Origin: Brevundimonas sp.
GTDB taxonomy: Bacteria > Pseudomonadota > Alphaproteobacteria > Caulobacterales > Caulobacteraceae
Length of the DNA stretch: 64,000 nt
NCBI RefSeq assembly: GCF_016742135.1
Contig: NZ_JACVCG010000002.1
Coordinates: forward strand, 434,001-498,000
Direction: 5' to 3'
Made by a program: the position numbers and the translations under genes. Under the pieces are notes generated by a model. It did not search any database. It had not been told where the DNA came from and saw only the letters and a program-made list of their open reading frames with translations. Below are positions 35,403 through 45,064 of the stretch, one piece after another. Each line of letters opens with the position of its first letter. Within the stretch, counting starts at the first letter, position 1.

Positions 35403-36850
35403 CACTGGCCCTCGCCCTTTGACAGTTTCTCGATCGTCGCCGTGGTTGAATGTCCGGGTGAGAACTCCGCCAACCGAACCTCTCCGCCCCAGGATTCAAC
35501 CTCGGCCGCGCCGACAACCGTGTCGCGCGTATAGTCCGCGCCCTTGATCAGCACATCGGGACGCAGGGCCTTGATCAGGTCCAGCGGCGTTGCTGCATCG
35601 AAGGACGTCACCCGATCCACGCTGGCAAGGCCACCGATCACCGCCGCCCGGCTTTCGAGATCGTTGACGGGGCGGCCCTCACCCTTCAGGCGGCGGACCG
35701 AGGCATCGGTGTTGAGCGCCACCACCAGCCGGTCGCACCAGGCCCGCGCCTGGGCCAGATAGGCGACATGGCCGCGGTGCAGAATGTCGAAACAGCCGTT
35801 GGTGAAGCCGACCTTGAGCCCGGCCGCCTTCCACAGTTCGACCTGATCGACGAGGGTCTCGACCGGCACGATCCGGCCGTGGTCGATATCCATGGCGCCG
35901 GTCAGTTCGGCTTCGAGCAGCTCGGCGGGGGTGACCGTTGCCGTACCGCTCTTGCCGACGACCACCCCGGACGCGAGAATTGCAAAGGCCGCCGCATCCG
36001 GCAGATCGTGACCGGCAGCCAGGGCGAGGCCGAGAGCCGCGAGCCCCGTGTCACCAGCGCCGGAGACGTCGAACACCTCTCGGGCGCGGGCGGGAATGTG
36101 CTGGACCGCGCCGCCGCGCCGCATCAGCGACATGCCCTTGCCGGCGCGGGTGACGACCACAGCCTTCGCCGTCGTCCGGTCCAGCAAGGCCAAAAGCGCA
36201 CGCTCGACCTCGACATCGCTGTCGGTCGGCAGGCCGGTGGCCCCTGCCAGTTCGGCGGCATTGGGCTTGATCAGGTCGACCGCGCCATAGCGGGCGAAGT
36301 CGCGGCCCTTGGGATCGACGATCACCGGCACACCAGCCTGTGCGGCGTGCGCAAGCGCCGCAGCGATCAGGCCGTCGCTGACGACGCCCTTGGCATAGTC
36401 CGAGATCAGGATAGCGTGGGCACCGTCAAACACCCCCTCGCCGGCATAGTCGACGTCGAGGATCTCTTCCTCGTCGAGGCGCAGCAGTTGCTGGCCTGCG
36501 GCGACATAGCGGGTCTTGACCACGGTGCGGGCCGTATCGGTGTAATGCACCGCGTCGGTCAGTCCGGGTTCCGCGGCCAGAAGGTCAGCCAGCACCCGGC
36601 CCTCGGCATCCTGTCCCGCGACCGACCCGAGGGTCACGCGCGTGCCCAGCGAGGCCAGATTGCGGGCCACATTGCCGACGCCGCCCGGCATCGAGACCGA
36701 GCGGTGAGTGCGCAGCACGGGCACCGGCGCCTCGGGCGAGATGCGGCTGACCTCGCCATAGACGAACCGGTCCAGCATCAGATCACCCACACAGGCGAGG
36801 CTGAGGGACGGGGCCCGGGCGAGCAGGCTTTGAAGACCGGCGAGGTTCAT
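35402..36850 (-). CDS. hldE: Bifunctional heptose 7-phosphate kinase/1-phosphate adenylyltransferase
   Basis: A 482-residue fusion for ADP-heptose synthesis. Residues 1-320 form a PfkB/ribokinase-type kinase (CVGDLMLDRFVYGEVSRISPEAPVPVL; FDVSGAGDTGLAALGLALAAG with the catalytic Asp). Residues about 345-482 form the nucleotidyltransferase (GFTNGCFDILHRGHVAYLAQARAW with the HxGH site). It is the first gene of the hldE-hldD-DUF3089 operon, with kdsA 48 bases further upstream on the same strand. Confidence 0.97.
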   Translation of the reverse strand: MNLAGLQSLLARAPSLSLACVGDLMLDRFVYGEVSRISPEAPVPVLRTHRSVSMPGGVGNVARNLASLGTRVTLGSVAGQDAEGRVLADLLAAEPGLTDAVHYTDTARTVVKTRYVAAGQQLLRLDEEEILDVDYAGEGVFDGAHAILISDYAKGVVSDGLIAAALAHAAQAGVPVIVDPKGRDFARYGAVDLIKPNAAELAGATGLPTDSDVEVERALLALLDRTTAKAVVVTRAGKGMSLMRRGGAVQHIPARAREVFDVSGAGDTGLAALGLALAAGHDLPDAAAFAILASGVVVGKSGTATVTPAELLEAELTGAMDIDHGRIVPVETLVDQVELWKAAGLKVGFTNGCFDILHRGHVAYLAQARAWCDRLVVALNTDASVRRLKGEGRPVNDLESRAAVIGGLASVDRVTSFDAATPLDLIKALRPDVLIKGADYTRDTVVGAAEVESWGGEVRLAEFSPGHSTTATIEKLSKGEGQ

Positions 36851-36898
36851 GGTTCGGAGCTATCCCAGAGGACCGGGCACGTCCAGTCGCGGACGGGC

Positions 36899-37774
36899 TC
36901 AGGCCGCGCGCTTGATGCCCTGGGCGATGACCAGATCATCAAAGGCGATCAGCTGGGCGGCCAGCGACTCGAACTGGTCAAGCGGCACCATGTTAGGACC
37001 GTCGGACGGTGCGTTGTCCGGGTCCTGGTGGGTCTCCATGAAGACGGCATCGACGCCGACCGCGACGGCGGCGCGGCCCAGAACCGGCACGAACTCACGC
37101 TGGCCGCCGGAGGAGGTGCCCTGCCCGCCCGGCTGCTGGACGCTGTGGGTGGCGTCGAACACCACGGGGCAGCCGATGTCGCGCAGCACCGGCAGGGCCC
37201 GCATGTCACTGACGAGGGTGTTGTAGCCGAAACTGGCCCCGCGCTCGCAGGCCATGACGTTCGGATTGCCCGCGCCCGTGACCTTGGCGATGACGTTCTT
37301 CATGTCCCAGGGGGCGAGGAACTGGCCCTTCTTGATGTTGATCACCTTGCCGGTGGCAGCAGCGGCCAGCAGCAGGTCGGTCTGACGGCACAGGAAGGCC
37401 GGGATCTGGAGGACGTCGACGGCCTGGGCGGCCTCGGTGCACTGGGCCTCGGAGTGGACATCGGTCAGGACCGGCAGGCCGACGCTCTCACGAATCTCGG
37501 CGAAGATGGGCAGGGAGTCCTTGAGCCCCAGCCCCCGGGCGGCATTGGCCGAGGTCCGGTTCGCCTTGTCAAAGCTGGTCTTGTAGATGATGCCAACGTT
37601 CAGACGTTCGCCGATTTCCCTGAGCGCAGTGGCCATTTCCAGCGCGTGCTGACGGCTTTCCAGCTGGCAGGGGCCGGCGATGAAGACGATGCGGCGACCG
37701 CCGCCAATGGTGACCGGACGCTTGAGACCTTCGGAGATTTCAATGACGGCGTTGGGACGGCTCACGATATTCAC
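36899..37774 (-). CDS. kdsA: 3-deoxy-8-phosphooctulonate (KDO-8-P) synthase
   Basis: A 291-residue class I DAHP-like aldolase joining PEP and arabinose 5-phosphate for KDO of LPS. It has [29 protein letters not shown] and the phosphate-binding [14 protein letters not shown]. The residue equivalent to the metal-site Cys is in AGPCQLE. The start is a GTG; another in-frame GTG occurs three codons later, and neither has a clear ribosome-binding site. It lies upstream of hldE and may share its promoter. Confidence 0.96.
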   Translation of the reverse strand: MNIVSRPNAVIEISEGLKRPVTIGGGRRIVFIAGPCQLESRQHALEMATALREIGERLNVGIIYKTSFDKANRTSANAARGLGLKDSLPIFAEIRESVGLPVLTDVHSEAQCTEAAQAVDVLQIPAFLCRQTDLLLAAAATGKVINIKKGQFLAPWDMKNVIAKVTGAGNPNVMACERGASFGYNTLVSDMRALPVLRDIGCPVVFDATHSVQQPGGQGTSSGGQREFVPVLGRAAVAVGVDAVFMETHQDPDNAPSDGPNMVPLDQFESLAAQLIAFDDLVIAQGIKRAA

Positions 37775-37867
37775 TTTCGACAGGATGGGAGCCAGGGGCT
37801 CAAATCAGACAGGACGTCATATGGGGTGGATGATTTTGGATAACAGGTTTTCTGTCGGGATGCGCGC

Positions 37868-39313
37868 ATGAGCCGGACCGAAGCGCCTGTGATCGTGTGG
37901 TTCCGGAGGGACCTGCGGCTGGCCGACAACCCGGCCCTGACCGGGGCGGTGGCCAGCGGGCGACCGGTCGTACCCCTGTATGTTCTGGATGAGACGGCGG
38001 ATGGCCGTCCGCTCGGCGGGGCGTCGAAATGGTGGCTGGAGCGGTCACTGCAAGCGTTGGCCGAGGCGCTGGACAAGACCGGGGCGCCCCTGGTCCTGCG
38101 GCGGGGACCGGCGGAGGCGGTGCTGCGCGCGCTGATCGACGAGACCGGGGCGGATGCGGTGTTCATGAACCGGCGGTTCGAGCCGGAGGCCTTCGCCACC
38201 GATGCCGATATCGCCCATGCGCTGAAGGATGAGGGCGTCGCCTGCCGGGGCTTCAATGGATCGCTGCTGGCGCGACCGGGGTCGGTGCTGACCCAGGCGG
38301 ACAAGCCCTACAAGGTCTTCACCCCCTTTTACCGCGCGTTGATGGAGACGATCGAGCCGCCACCGGCGCGTCCGGCACCGGAGCGGATCAAGGGCATGAA
38401 CGGCGTCGCGTCGGAGCGGCTGGAGGACTGGGGCCTGTATGAGGCGCGCCCCGACTGGGCGGCCAGGTTTGATGCCAGGGCCCCCGGCGAGGCGGCGGCG
38501 CTGAAACGTCTGGCGGACTTCATTCGCCGGGATCTGGCGGCCTATGGCGTCATGCGGGACCGCCCCGGCAAGGCGGGTACCAGCCGATTGTCGGCAGCCC
38601 TGCACTGGGGCGAGATCAGTCCCTGGCGTGTGGTTCGGGATGTACGGGCGGCAGTGGAAGCCGGCATGGTCACCGACCAACAGGCCGAGGCGTTTGTGCG
38701 CGAGATTGGCTGGCGCGAGTTCTCGGCCCATCTGTTGCACCAGTTCCCGACCCTGCCGAACCGGAATTTCCAGTCGAAGTTCGATGGCTTTCCCTGGCGT
38801 TCCGACACAACCGGGCTGAAGGCATGGCAAACGGGCCAGACCGGCTATCCCCTGGTGGATGCGGGCATGCGGGAGCTGTGGAGCACGGGGTGGATGCACA
38901 ACCGGGTGCGGATGGTGGTCGCCTCGTTCCTCGTCAAACACCTGCGGATCGACTGGCGCGAGGGCGAAGCCTGGTTCTGGGACACGCTGATTGATGCGGA
39001 CATCGCCAGTAATTCGCAGAATTGGCAGTGGGTCGCGGGATCCGGAGCGGATGCCGCCCCGTATTTCCGCATCTTCAACCCGGTGTCGCAGGGCACCAAG
39101 TTCGATGCGGAGGGTGAGTATGTTCGACGTTGGGTGCCGGAGCTCCGGAGACTTCCCGATCGCTGGTTGCACAGCCCGTGGGAGGCCCCGGCCGAGGTTC
39201 GCGCCGACGCGGGCGTCCAGCTGGGCAAGACCTATCCCCGCCCGATCGTCGATCACGCCGACGCGCGCGACGCTGCGCTCGCGGCCTTCAGGAGTCTGGA
39301 CAATGAGGTGTAG
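37868..39313 (+). CDS. phr: Deoxyribodipyrimidine photolyase
   Basis: A 481-residue class I CPD photolyase. The N-terminal antenna domain starts VIVWFRRDLRLADNPALTG. The FAD domain contains TSRLSAALHWGEISPW, WREFSAHLLHQFPTLPNRNF, WMHNRVRMVVASFLVKHL and the DADIASNSQNWQWVAGSGADAAPYFRIFNP signature. It repairs UV dimers with blue light. It is divergent from kdsA; the 93 bases between them contain no obvious operator. Confidence 0.96.
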   Translation: MSRTEAPVIVWFRRDLRLADNPALTGAVASGRPVVPLYVLDETADGRPLGGASKWWLERSLQALAEALDKTGAPLVLRRGPAEAVLRALIDETGADAVFMNRRFEPEAFATDADIAHALKDEGVACRGFNGSLLARPGSVLTQADKPYKVFTPFYRALMETIEPPPARPAPERIKGMNGVASERLEDWGLYEARPDWAARFDARAPGEAAALKRLADFIRRDLAAYGVMRDRPGKAGTSRLSAALHWGEISPWRVVRDVRAAVEAGMVTDQQAEAFVREIGWREFSAHLLHQFPTLPNRNFQSKFDGFPWRSDTTGLKAWQTGQTGYPLVDAGMRELWSTGWMHNRVRMVVASFLVKHLRIDWREGEAWFWDTLIDADIASNSQNWQWVAGSGADAAPYFRIFNPVSQGTKFDAEGEYVRRWVPELRRLPDRWLHSPWEAPAEVRADAGVQLGKTYPRPIVDHADARDAALAAFRSLDNEV

Positions 39314-39349
39314 ACTGCCGGTTCTCGCCCTCTCCTGTGGAGGCCTGTG

Positions 39350-40570
39350 ATGACGGCGACGACCCTGAGCGACATTCAGGCCCCGGCGCATGCGCCGCGC
39401 GGGTTCGGCCTGTTCCTGAAGCTGCTGGCGGCCAATTGGACGTGGGGGCGGCTGACGCTGAAACTGCCCGACGGGCAGGTGCACGAACTGGTCGGCAAGG
39501 TGCAGGGCCGCAGCGGGGTACTGGACATCCGCGACTACAATGTCGCCCGCCGCGTGCTGGCCAATGGCGATATCGGCTTTGCCGAGGGCTATATGGCCGA
39601 GGAATGGGACAGCCCCGATCTGGCGGTCCTGCTGGAGATTCTGGTCGAGAACCACGACCATATCCAGCGGCTGTTCAACGGTGCCCTGCCGATGAAGGTG
39701 ATCAACTGGATCAGCCACAGGCTGCGCCGCAACAGCCGCCGGGGCGCGCGCAAGAACATCCACGCCCACTATGATCTGGGGAATGAATTCTACGCTGCAT
39801 GGCTGGACGAGACCATGACCTATTCCTCGGCGCGCTATGCGATGAGGGACGAGGCGCTGGCTGTCGCCCAGACCCGGAAATACGAGAGCCTGGCACGGAT
39901 GATGGACCTCCAGGCCGGACAATCGGTGCTCGAGATCGGCTGTGGCTGGGGCGGGTTCGCGGAATATGCCGCGCGCGAGGTCGGTGCCCGGGTCACCGGC
40001 ATTACCATTTCGCAGGAACAGTATGATTTCGCGCGGCAGCGGGTGCAGAAGGCGGGTCTGGCGGAACGGGTAGACATCCGGCTGATCGACTATCGCGATA
40101 TCGACGGCCAGTTCGACCGCGTCGCGTCCATCGAGATGTTCGAGGCCGTGGGTCAGGAATACTGGCCCACCTATTTCGGCAAGATCGCCGAGGTGCTGGC
40201 ACCGGGAGGCCGTGCCGCCCTGCAGATCATCACCATCCAGGATGCGCTGTTCGCGGATTATGCCCGCCGCATCGACTTCATCCAGAAATACATCTTTCCG
40301 GGGGGGATGCTGCCCGGCGAAGAGCGACTGAAGCCTGTGATCGAGGCGGCGGGACTGCACTGGCGGTCAGTGGAGCGCTTCGGGCAGGATTATGCCGACA
40401 CCCTGGCCAGCTGGGATCGCCGGTTCCAGGCCAGTTGGCCGGACATCCAGCGCATGCCGGGCTTTGACGAGCGATTCCGGCGCATGTGGCGGTTCTATCT
40501 GGGCTATTGCGAAGCCGGGTTTCGTTCGGGCCGGACGGATGTGATCCAGCTGGCGTTGACCAAGGGCTGA
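39350..40570 (+). CDS. cfa: Cyclopropane-fatty-acyl-phospholipid synthase family methyltransferase
   Basis: A 406-residue SAM-dependent methyltransferase acting on unsaturated acyl chains of membrane lipids. The N-terminal lipid-binding region precedes HAHYDLGNEFYAAWLDETMTYSSA, then VLEIGCGWGGFAEYAA (SAM loop), GITISQEQYDFARQR and FDRVASIEMFEAVGQEYWPTYF. The ATG at 39350 sits 6 bases after GGAGG; a GTG just before it is less well placed. The sulfurtransferase gene follows after 3 bases, suggesting cotranscription. Some members methylate other lipids, so cyclopropane formation is probable rather than certain. Confidence 0.92.
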   Translation: MTATTLSDIQAPAHAPRGFGLFLKLLAANWTWGRLTLKLPDGQVHELVGKVQGRSGVLDIRDYNVARRVLANGDIGFAEGYMAEEWDSPDLAVLLEILVENHDHIQRLFNGALPMKVINWISHRLRRNSRRGARKNIHAHYDLGNEFYAAWLDETMTYSSARYAMRDEALAVAQTRKYESLARMMDLQAGQSVLEIGCGWGGFAEYAAREVGARVTGITISQEQYDFARQRVQKAGLAERVDIRLIDYRDIDGQFDRVASIEMFEAVGQEYWPTYFGKIAEVLAPGGRAALQIITIQDALFADYARRIDFIQKYIFPGGMLPGEERLKPVIEAAGLHWRSVERFGQDYADTLASWDRRFQASWPDIQRMPGFDERFRRMWRFYLGYCEAGFRSGRTDVIQLALTKG

Positions 40571-40573
40571 TCG

Positions 40574-41401
40574 ATGTCGCCGCTGATCGAGGCCCCCGAA
40601 CTGCAAGCCTTGATGAAAGCCCGGGCGGTGCGGATCGTGGATGCGGGCTGGCGACTGGACGGCACGGATACGCGGGCGCTGTTCCGGGAGGCGCATGTCC
40701 CGGGCGCGGTGTTTTTCGATCTGGAGGCGGTGTCCGACCCGGTATCCCCCCTGCCCCACACCCTGCCGGACGCGGCCCATTTCGGGCAGGCGATGGGGGC
40801 GCTCGGCCTGTCCGAGCGCGACCGGATTGTCGTTTATGAAGCCGGGCCAATGTTCTCGGCGCCGCGCGCCTGGTGGATGCTGAAGACCTTTGGTGCCACG
40901 CGGGTTCAGGTGCTGAATGGCGGGCTGGACGCATGGAAACAGGCGGGCGGCGAGGTGGAATGTGGCGATGCTCATCCCCTGCCCGCGCGCTTCAACGCTC
41001 GACTGGACCGGGACGCGGTGGCCGACATTGATGCGGTACGGCGGGCGCTGGATGAGGGCACCACGCCTGTGCTGGATGCCAGGGGCGCCGTCCGGTTTCG
41101 GGGAGAGAGCGCCGAGCCGCGGCCCGGTGTGCGGCCCGGTCATATGCCCGGGGCGCGGAACCTGCCCTATTCAGCGCTGGTCGATGAGGCCGGTCGTCTG
41201 CGGGACCGCGCCGAGCTTGAGGCTGCATTCGAGGCGTGCGGGCTGGACGATGAGGCTGTGCCGATCACCACCTGCGGGTCGGGCGTGACCGCCGCCATTC
41301 TGGTGCTGGCCCTGACCGTGCTGGGCCGCCCGGCGCAGCTCTATGACGGGAGCTGGGCCGAATGGGGGAGTCGCACGGACACCCCCATTCAGACCGGCTG
41401 A
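40574..41401 (+). CDS. sseA: 3-mercaptopyruvate/thiosulfate sulfurtransferase
   Basis: A 275-residue two-domain rhodanese. The N-terminal, catalytically inert domain has RIVDAGWRLDGTD and HVPGAVFFDLEAVSD. The C-terminal domain has VLDARGAVRFRGESAEPRPG, HMPGARNLPYS and the active-site loop CGSGVTA with the nucleophilic Cys. The CG(S)G(V)T loop fits mercaptopyruvate sulfurtransferases better than CRKGVT-type thiosulfate enzymes. It is 3 bases downstream of cfa. Confidence 0.93.
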   Translation: MSPLIEAPELQALMKARAVRIVDAGWRLDGTDTRALFREAHVPGAVFFDLEAVSDPVSPLPHTLPDAAHFGQAMGALGLSERDRIVVYEAGPMFSAPRAWWMLKTFGATRVQVLNGGLDAWKQAGGEVECGDAHPLPARFNARLDRDAVADIDAVRRALDEGTTPVLDARGAVRFRGESAEPRPGVRPGHMPGARNLPYSALVDEAGRLRDRAELEAAFEACGLDDEAVPITTCGSGVTAAILVLALTVLGRPAQLYDGSWAEWGSRTDTPIQTG

Positions 41402-41405
41402 CACC

Positions 41406-42719
41406 TCAGGACGTCGGCGGGGCGTCGGGCAGCGGGCCCGAGACATCAGCCGGAATGTCTTTCTCACCACGCGAGACCACGGTCGCGGCCACCAGATCGC
41501 CGGTGACGTTCAGCGTGGTGCGGCACATGTCGAGGAAGCGATCGACACCGAGGATCAGGCCGATGCCCTCGGGCGGCACACCCACCATGACGAGGATCAG
41601 CGCCACGACCGGCAGGGAGCCTGCCGGCACACCGGCCGTGCCGATGCCGCCGAGGATACAGACCAGCATGACTACCAGCTGCTGCTGAAGGGTCAGGTCG
41701 ATGCCGAAGAACTGGGCGAGGAACAGCACCGTCACCCCCTCGAACAGGGCGGTGCCGTTCTGGTTGGCCGTGGCCCCGACTGTCAGCACGAAACGCGAAA
41801 TGCGACGGGGCAGGCCGAGGTTCTCGTCCGCTGCCTTGATGGCGATCGGCAAGGTAGCGTTGGACGAGGCGGTCGAAAACGCCACCACGCAGGGCTCACG
41901 AACGCCTCGGGCAAATCGCAGTGGGCTCATGCCGCCAAAGATCATGACCAGCAGCGGATAGACGATGAACATGTGGATCGCCATGGCGCCGATGGCGACG
42001 CCGGCATAGGCGCCCAACCGGATCAGCAGATCCCATCCGAACACAGCGGCCAGGTTGAACATCAGGGCGGCGATGGCGATGGGGGCCAGTTTGATGACCG
42101 CATTGATCAGCTTCATCATCACTTCCAGCAGGCCCTGCAGGCTTTCCTGGAGCGCGTCCGTGGCCTTCGACTTGGCCATGACCATGCCGATGCCGAAGAT
42201 CAGGGCGAACACCATGACCGGCAGGATCTGGTTGTCGGCGGCAGCCGTGATGACGTTCGAGGGGATCATGTCGAGGAAGAACTGACCGGCTTCGATGCTC
42301 TGCGGGGCGCTGCCGACGATGGCAGCGGCGCCGTCGCGACCGTCTTCCAGCAGTTGTGCGGCCAGCGCCGGGTCAACGCCCGCGCCGGGCTGGAAATAGT
42401 TGACCATGACCAGACCGATCACGACCGCAATGGCCGAGACCATGATGGTGAAGAACAGCGTCTTGAAGCCGACGCGGCCCAGCGACTTGAGATCGCCCAT
42501 CTCGGCCACGCCGACCGCCAGCGCCGCGAACAGCAGCGGAATCACCAGCATGAACAGCAGACGCAGGAAGATCTGGCCGACCGCCTGGATCAGCTCCATG
42601 ACCCAGGGAATGACCACCAGATCATTCAGATTGACGTAGAGGCCGCCGCCGAGGCCGACGGCAAAGCCGAGCAGCATCCAGAGATAGAGCGGCACACCGC
42701 CACGTTTGGTCGTTTCCAT
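41406..42719 (-). CDS. Dicarboxylate/amino acid:cation symporter (DAACS)
   Basis: A 437-residue membrane symporter of the GltP/DctA family with eight helices and two re-entrant hairpins. AFSTASSNATLPIAI is the serine-rich hairpin 1, GATANQNGTALFEGVTVLF carries the NxxGT cation/substrate motif in helix 7, and GIGTAGVPAGSL is hairpin 2. It imports acidic amino acids or C4-dicarboxylates with Na+ or H+. The frame extends upstream, but the ATG at 42719 precedes the first helix. It lies 29 bases downstream of the amino-acid-binding protein gene. Confidence 0.93.
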   Translation of the reverse strand: METTKRGGVPLYLWMLLGFAVGLGGGLYVNLNDLVVIPWVMELIQAVGQIFLRLLFMLVIPLLFAALAVGVAEMGDLKSLGRVGFKTLFFTIMVSAIAVVIGLVMVNYFQPGAGVDPALAAQLLEDGRDGAAAIVGSAPQSIEAGQFFLDMIPSNVITAAADNQILPVMVFALIFGIGMVMAKSKATDALQESLQGLLEVMMKLINAVIKLAPIAIAALMFNLAAVFGWDLLIRLGAYAGVAIGAMAIHMFIVYPLLVMIFGGMSPLRFARGVREPCVVAFSTASSNATLPIAIKAADENLGLPRRISRFVLTVGATANQNGTALFEGVTVLFLAQFFGIDLTLQQQLVVMLVCILGGIGTAGVPAGSLPVVALILVMVGVPPEGIGLILGVDRFLDMCRTTLNVTGDLVAATVVSRGEKDIPADVSGPLPDAPPTS

Positions 42720-42748
42720 GAGTCCCCCGGGGGTGTCCGTTCTTGTCG

Positions 42749-43879
42749 TTATCGGATCGGCAGGCCGTAGATCAGCCCGCCCGGTGTTGCGTTCCACTGT
42801 GCATTCAGGCCGCGGGCAAGGTCCAGCGCCGAATCCGACCCGAGATTACGCGCGAAAATCTCGCCATAGTTGCCGACCGCCGAAATCGCCTGATAGGCCC
42901 AACGATCCGACAGGCCAAGCCGCGTCCCGAACTGTCCCTCAACGCCCAGCAATCGGCGGATGCGTGGATCCCGGGCCTCGCGCGCCTGGTCGGCGACCGT
43001 CTGGCGGGTGACGCCGTATTCTTCGGCGAGGATCAGGGCATTCAGGGTCCAGCGGACCACCCGCGTCCAGTGGGGGTCATCGCGGCGCACGATCGGACCC
43101 AATGGCTCCTTGGAGATCACATCCGGCAGGATGGCATGCTGCTCGGGACTGGCCAGGGTGGTGCGGGCCGCGGCCAGCGCCGAGACATCCGCGGTGAAGG
43201 CGTCGCAACGCTCTGCCGCATAGGCGCGCCGGGCCTCCTCCTCGCTCGAGACCACAACAGGCTCGTACTCGAGCCCCCGCAGGCGGAAATAGTCGGCCAG
43301 ATTGAGCTGGGAAGTGGAGTTGTTCTGAACGCAGATGCGCGCGCCATTCAACTCGCTGGCGCTGCCGAGATTGAGCGAGCGGCGCACCATGAAGCCCTGG
43401 CCGTCGTAATAGTTGATGCCGGCGAATGAGACATCCTCGGTCACGTCGCGGTCCATGGTCCAGCTGGTGTTGCGCCAGACCACATCGACACGCCCCTCGC
43501 GCAGGGCCTCGAACCGCTGGGCGGTGGACAGGGGCACGAACCGCACCGCGTTCGGGTCGTTGAAGATGGCCGCCGCCATCGCCCGGCAGAAGTCGACGTC
43601 AAAGCCGCGCCACTGGCCCCGGTTGTCGGTATAGGCAAAGCCGACCAGGCCCTCGTGCACGCCACAGTTCAGACGCCCCCGCCGACGCACGGCGGCCAGG
43701 GTCGGCCCTATGGTCCCGGGAGCGGTCGCCTCGACCGGGTCGAGGCCCTCGAGGTCCTCGTTCGGATCGACAGCCGTCTTGCGGTCGTCCCCGCCACACG
43801 CGGCCAGCGTCAGCGCGGCCGCGAGGGCCGTGCCGGCGACACACAGGTGCCTGAACCATGGCGAGGTACGGATCGTCAT
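42749..43879 (-). CDS. Amino acid ABC transporter substrate-binding lipoprotein, orphan
   Basis: A 376-residue AapJ/BztA-like periplasmic binding protein. The N-terminus has a lipoprotein signal ending LAAALTLAACGGDD (lipobox LAAC). The SBP_bac_3 fold follows: VRRRGRLNCGVHEGLVGFAY, GFDVDFCRAMAAAIF, DVVWRNTSWTMDRD and KEPLGPIVRRDDPHW. The family works with Aap/Bzt permeases, but no permease or ATPase gene is nearby; instead the next gene is a DAACS symporter. It may serve a distant ABC system or act as a sensor or scavenger. Confidence 0.88.
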   Translation of the reverse strand: MTIRTSPWFRHLCVAGTALAAALTLAACGGDDRKTAVDPNEDLEGLDPVEATAPGTIGPTLAAVRRRGRLNCGVHEGLVGFAYTDNRGQWRGFDVDFCRAMAAAIFNDPNAVRFVPLSTAQRFEALREGRVDVVWRNTSWTMDRDVTEDVSFAGINYYDGQGFMVRRSLNLGSASELNGARICVQNNSTSQLNLADYFRLRGLEYEPVVVSSEEEARRAYAAERCDAFTADVSALAAARTTLASPEQHAILPDVISKEPLGPIVRRDDPHWTRVVRWTLNALILAEEYGVTRQTVADQAREARDPRIRRLLGVEGQFGTRLGLSDRWAYQAISAVGNYGEIFARNLGSDSALDLARGLNAQWNATPGGLIYGLPIR

Positions 43880-43942
43880 GACCGCCTTATAGACGGCATC
43901 CGCCCCCGGTTCGCAACCGCCCGCGCCCGGGAAAGACGGGAG

Positions 43943-44019
43943 TGGCGCGCCCTGCAGGACTCGAACCTGCAACCGTCCGCTTAGAAGGCGGGTGCTCTAT
44001 CCGGTTGAGCTAAGGGCGC
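43943..44019 (-). tRNA. tRNA-Arg (anticodon TCT)
   Basis: The 77 bases include an encoded CCA. The 7-bp acceptor stem GCGCCCT/AGGGCGC is perfect. The T-arm GCAGG-TTCGAGT-CCTGC is canonical, and the anticodon loop CTTCTAA has anticodon TCT (plus-strand AGA at 43983-43985). The first pair of the anticodon stem is a C-A mismatch. Confidence 0.97.
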
Positions 44020-44038
44020 CCGGATCGCCGGTGGGCGC

Positions 44039-44344
44039 TCAGTGCGTCCAGGGCTGTTTGCGGTGGGTGGCGAAATTGTCGGCATAGGCCTTGAGGATCA
44101 GCGGGGCCTCGCGCGGCTCCTGCAGACGGAAGGGAATGCCGTAGCGCTCGGCATAGGCCACGGCCTCGTCCCGCGTGTCGAAGGTCAGACGCACCTGGCC
44201 GTTCATGTCGGTCGAGCCGGTCCAGCCCATCAGCGGGTCGATGAAGCGCGCCGACGCCGGCACGAACTCCAGGACCCAGGCGGCCGTCCTGGCCTTGCCC
44301 GACTGCATGGCGGTCTTCGCCGGTCTGTAGATACGCGCCAACAT
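44039..44344 (-). CDS. NDUFS4-like complex I accessory protein
   Basis: A 101-residue protein of the ETC complex I NDUFS4 (18-kDa, AQDQ) family. It opens with [25 protein letters not shown] and contains [20 protein letters not shown] and [13 protein letters not shown], all typical. It is a supernumerary NADH dehydrogenase subunit shared by alphaproteobacteria and mitochondria, here unlinked from the nuo operon. It is flanked by two tRNA genes on the same strand. Confidence 0.93.
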   Translation of the reverse strand: MLARIYRPAKTAMQSGKARTAAWVLEFVPASARFIDPLMGWTGSTDMNGQVRLTFDTRDEAVAYAERYGIPFRLQEPREAPLILKAYADNFATHRKQPWTH

Positions 44345-44431
44345 GTCTGTCTCGTTCGTCTCAAAGGGGGCTCGCCCCGCGCTGCCCCTCGTTTAGCGAG
44401 CGCGGCCCCGGGGGTCCAGCCGCCCGGCCCT

Positions 44432-44508
<77 letters not shown>

Positions 44509-44559
44509 ACGTCAAGGGAGGGCTCTCATGCCATGCCCCTGCCCGGCCCGCAACGCAGA

Positions 44560-45060
44560 TCAGCGGTCGCAGGGGGCCGCGGTGTCGAAGAACGGGTGAT
44601 GGACGCGGTCACCGGGCTGCGCGCCGATCTCGCCCATGCGACCGGCGCGGACTTCCAGCACACCATTGGCCGCCCCGCGCGAGGGATAGGTGGCATCGGT
44701 ATTGGGCGTGGTGTGCGCGGCAATCGAAATGATGCAGCCCTGGGGATCCAGATAGACGATATCGAGGGAACTGGGGGTGTTGCGCATCCAGAATCCGCGC
44801 TCGGCCGCCACGGGATACTGGAACAGCATGCCCCGGTCATCGGCCAGCGGGGGGCGGTACATCAGGCCTTGCTGACGTTCATGGTCCTCGTCGGCGATCT
44901 CGACGTTGAATTCGAAACTGCCCCTGGCGGTGACCACGGTCAGCGGTTCGACCGGCAGCAACGGCCAGTCTGTCCCGGTCACCGCATCCTGGGCACAGGC
45001 ACCGGTGAACAGGAATGCGGCAAGGAGGGCCGCGACAGGCAGGCTGCGGGCGACGGTCAT
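44560..45060 (-). CDS. DUF192 lipoprotein, copy 2
   Basis: A 166-residue exported protein with a lipoprotein-type signal ([16 protein letters not shown], lipobox FTGAC) and one DUF192 domain: [49 protein letters not shown] and [13 protein letters not shown]. The function of DUF192 is unknown. It is a tandem duplicate of the gene immediately upstream, sharing roughly two thirds of residues by eye. The two genes are separated by only 4 bases. Confidence 0.88.
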   Translation of the reverse strand: MTVARSLPVAALLAAFLFTGACAQDAVTGTDWPLLPVEPLTVVTARGSFEFNVEIADEDHERQQGLMYRPPLADDRGMLFQYPVAAERGFWMRNTPSSLDIVYLDPQGCIISIAAHTTPNTDATYPSRGAANGVLEVRAGRMGEIGAQPGDRVHHPFFDTAAPCDR

Positions 45061-45064
45061 CACA

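Noticed and set aside
38045..40360. Long minus-strand frame of 771 codons opposite phr and cfa
   Set aside because: It is antisense to two clear enzymes and has the biased composition of a shadow frame.
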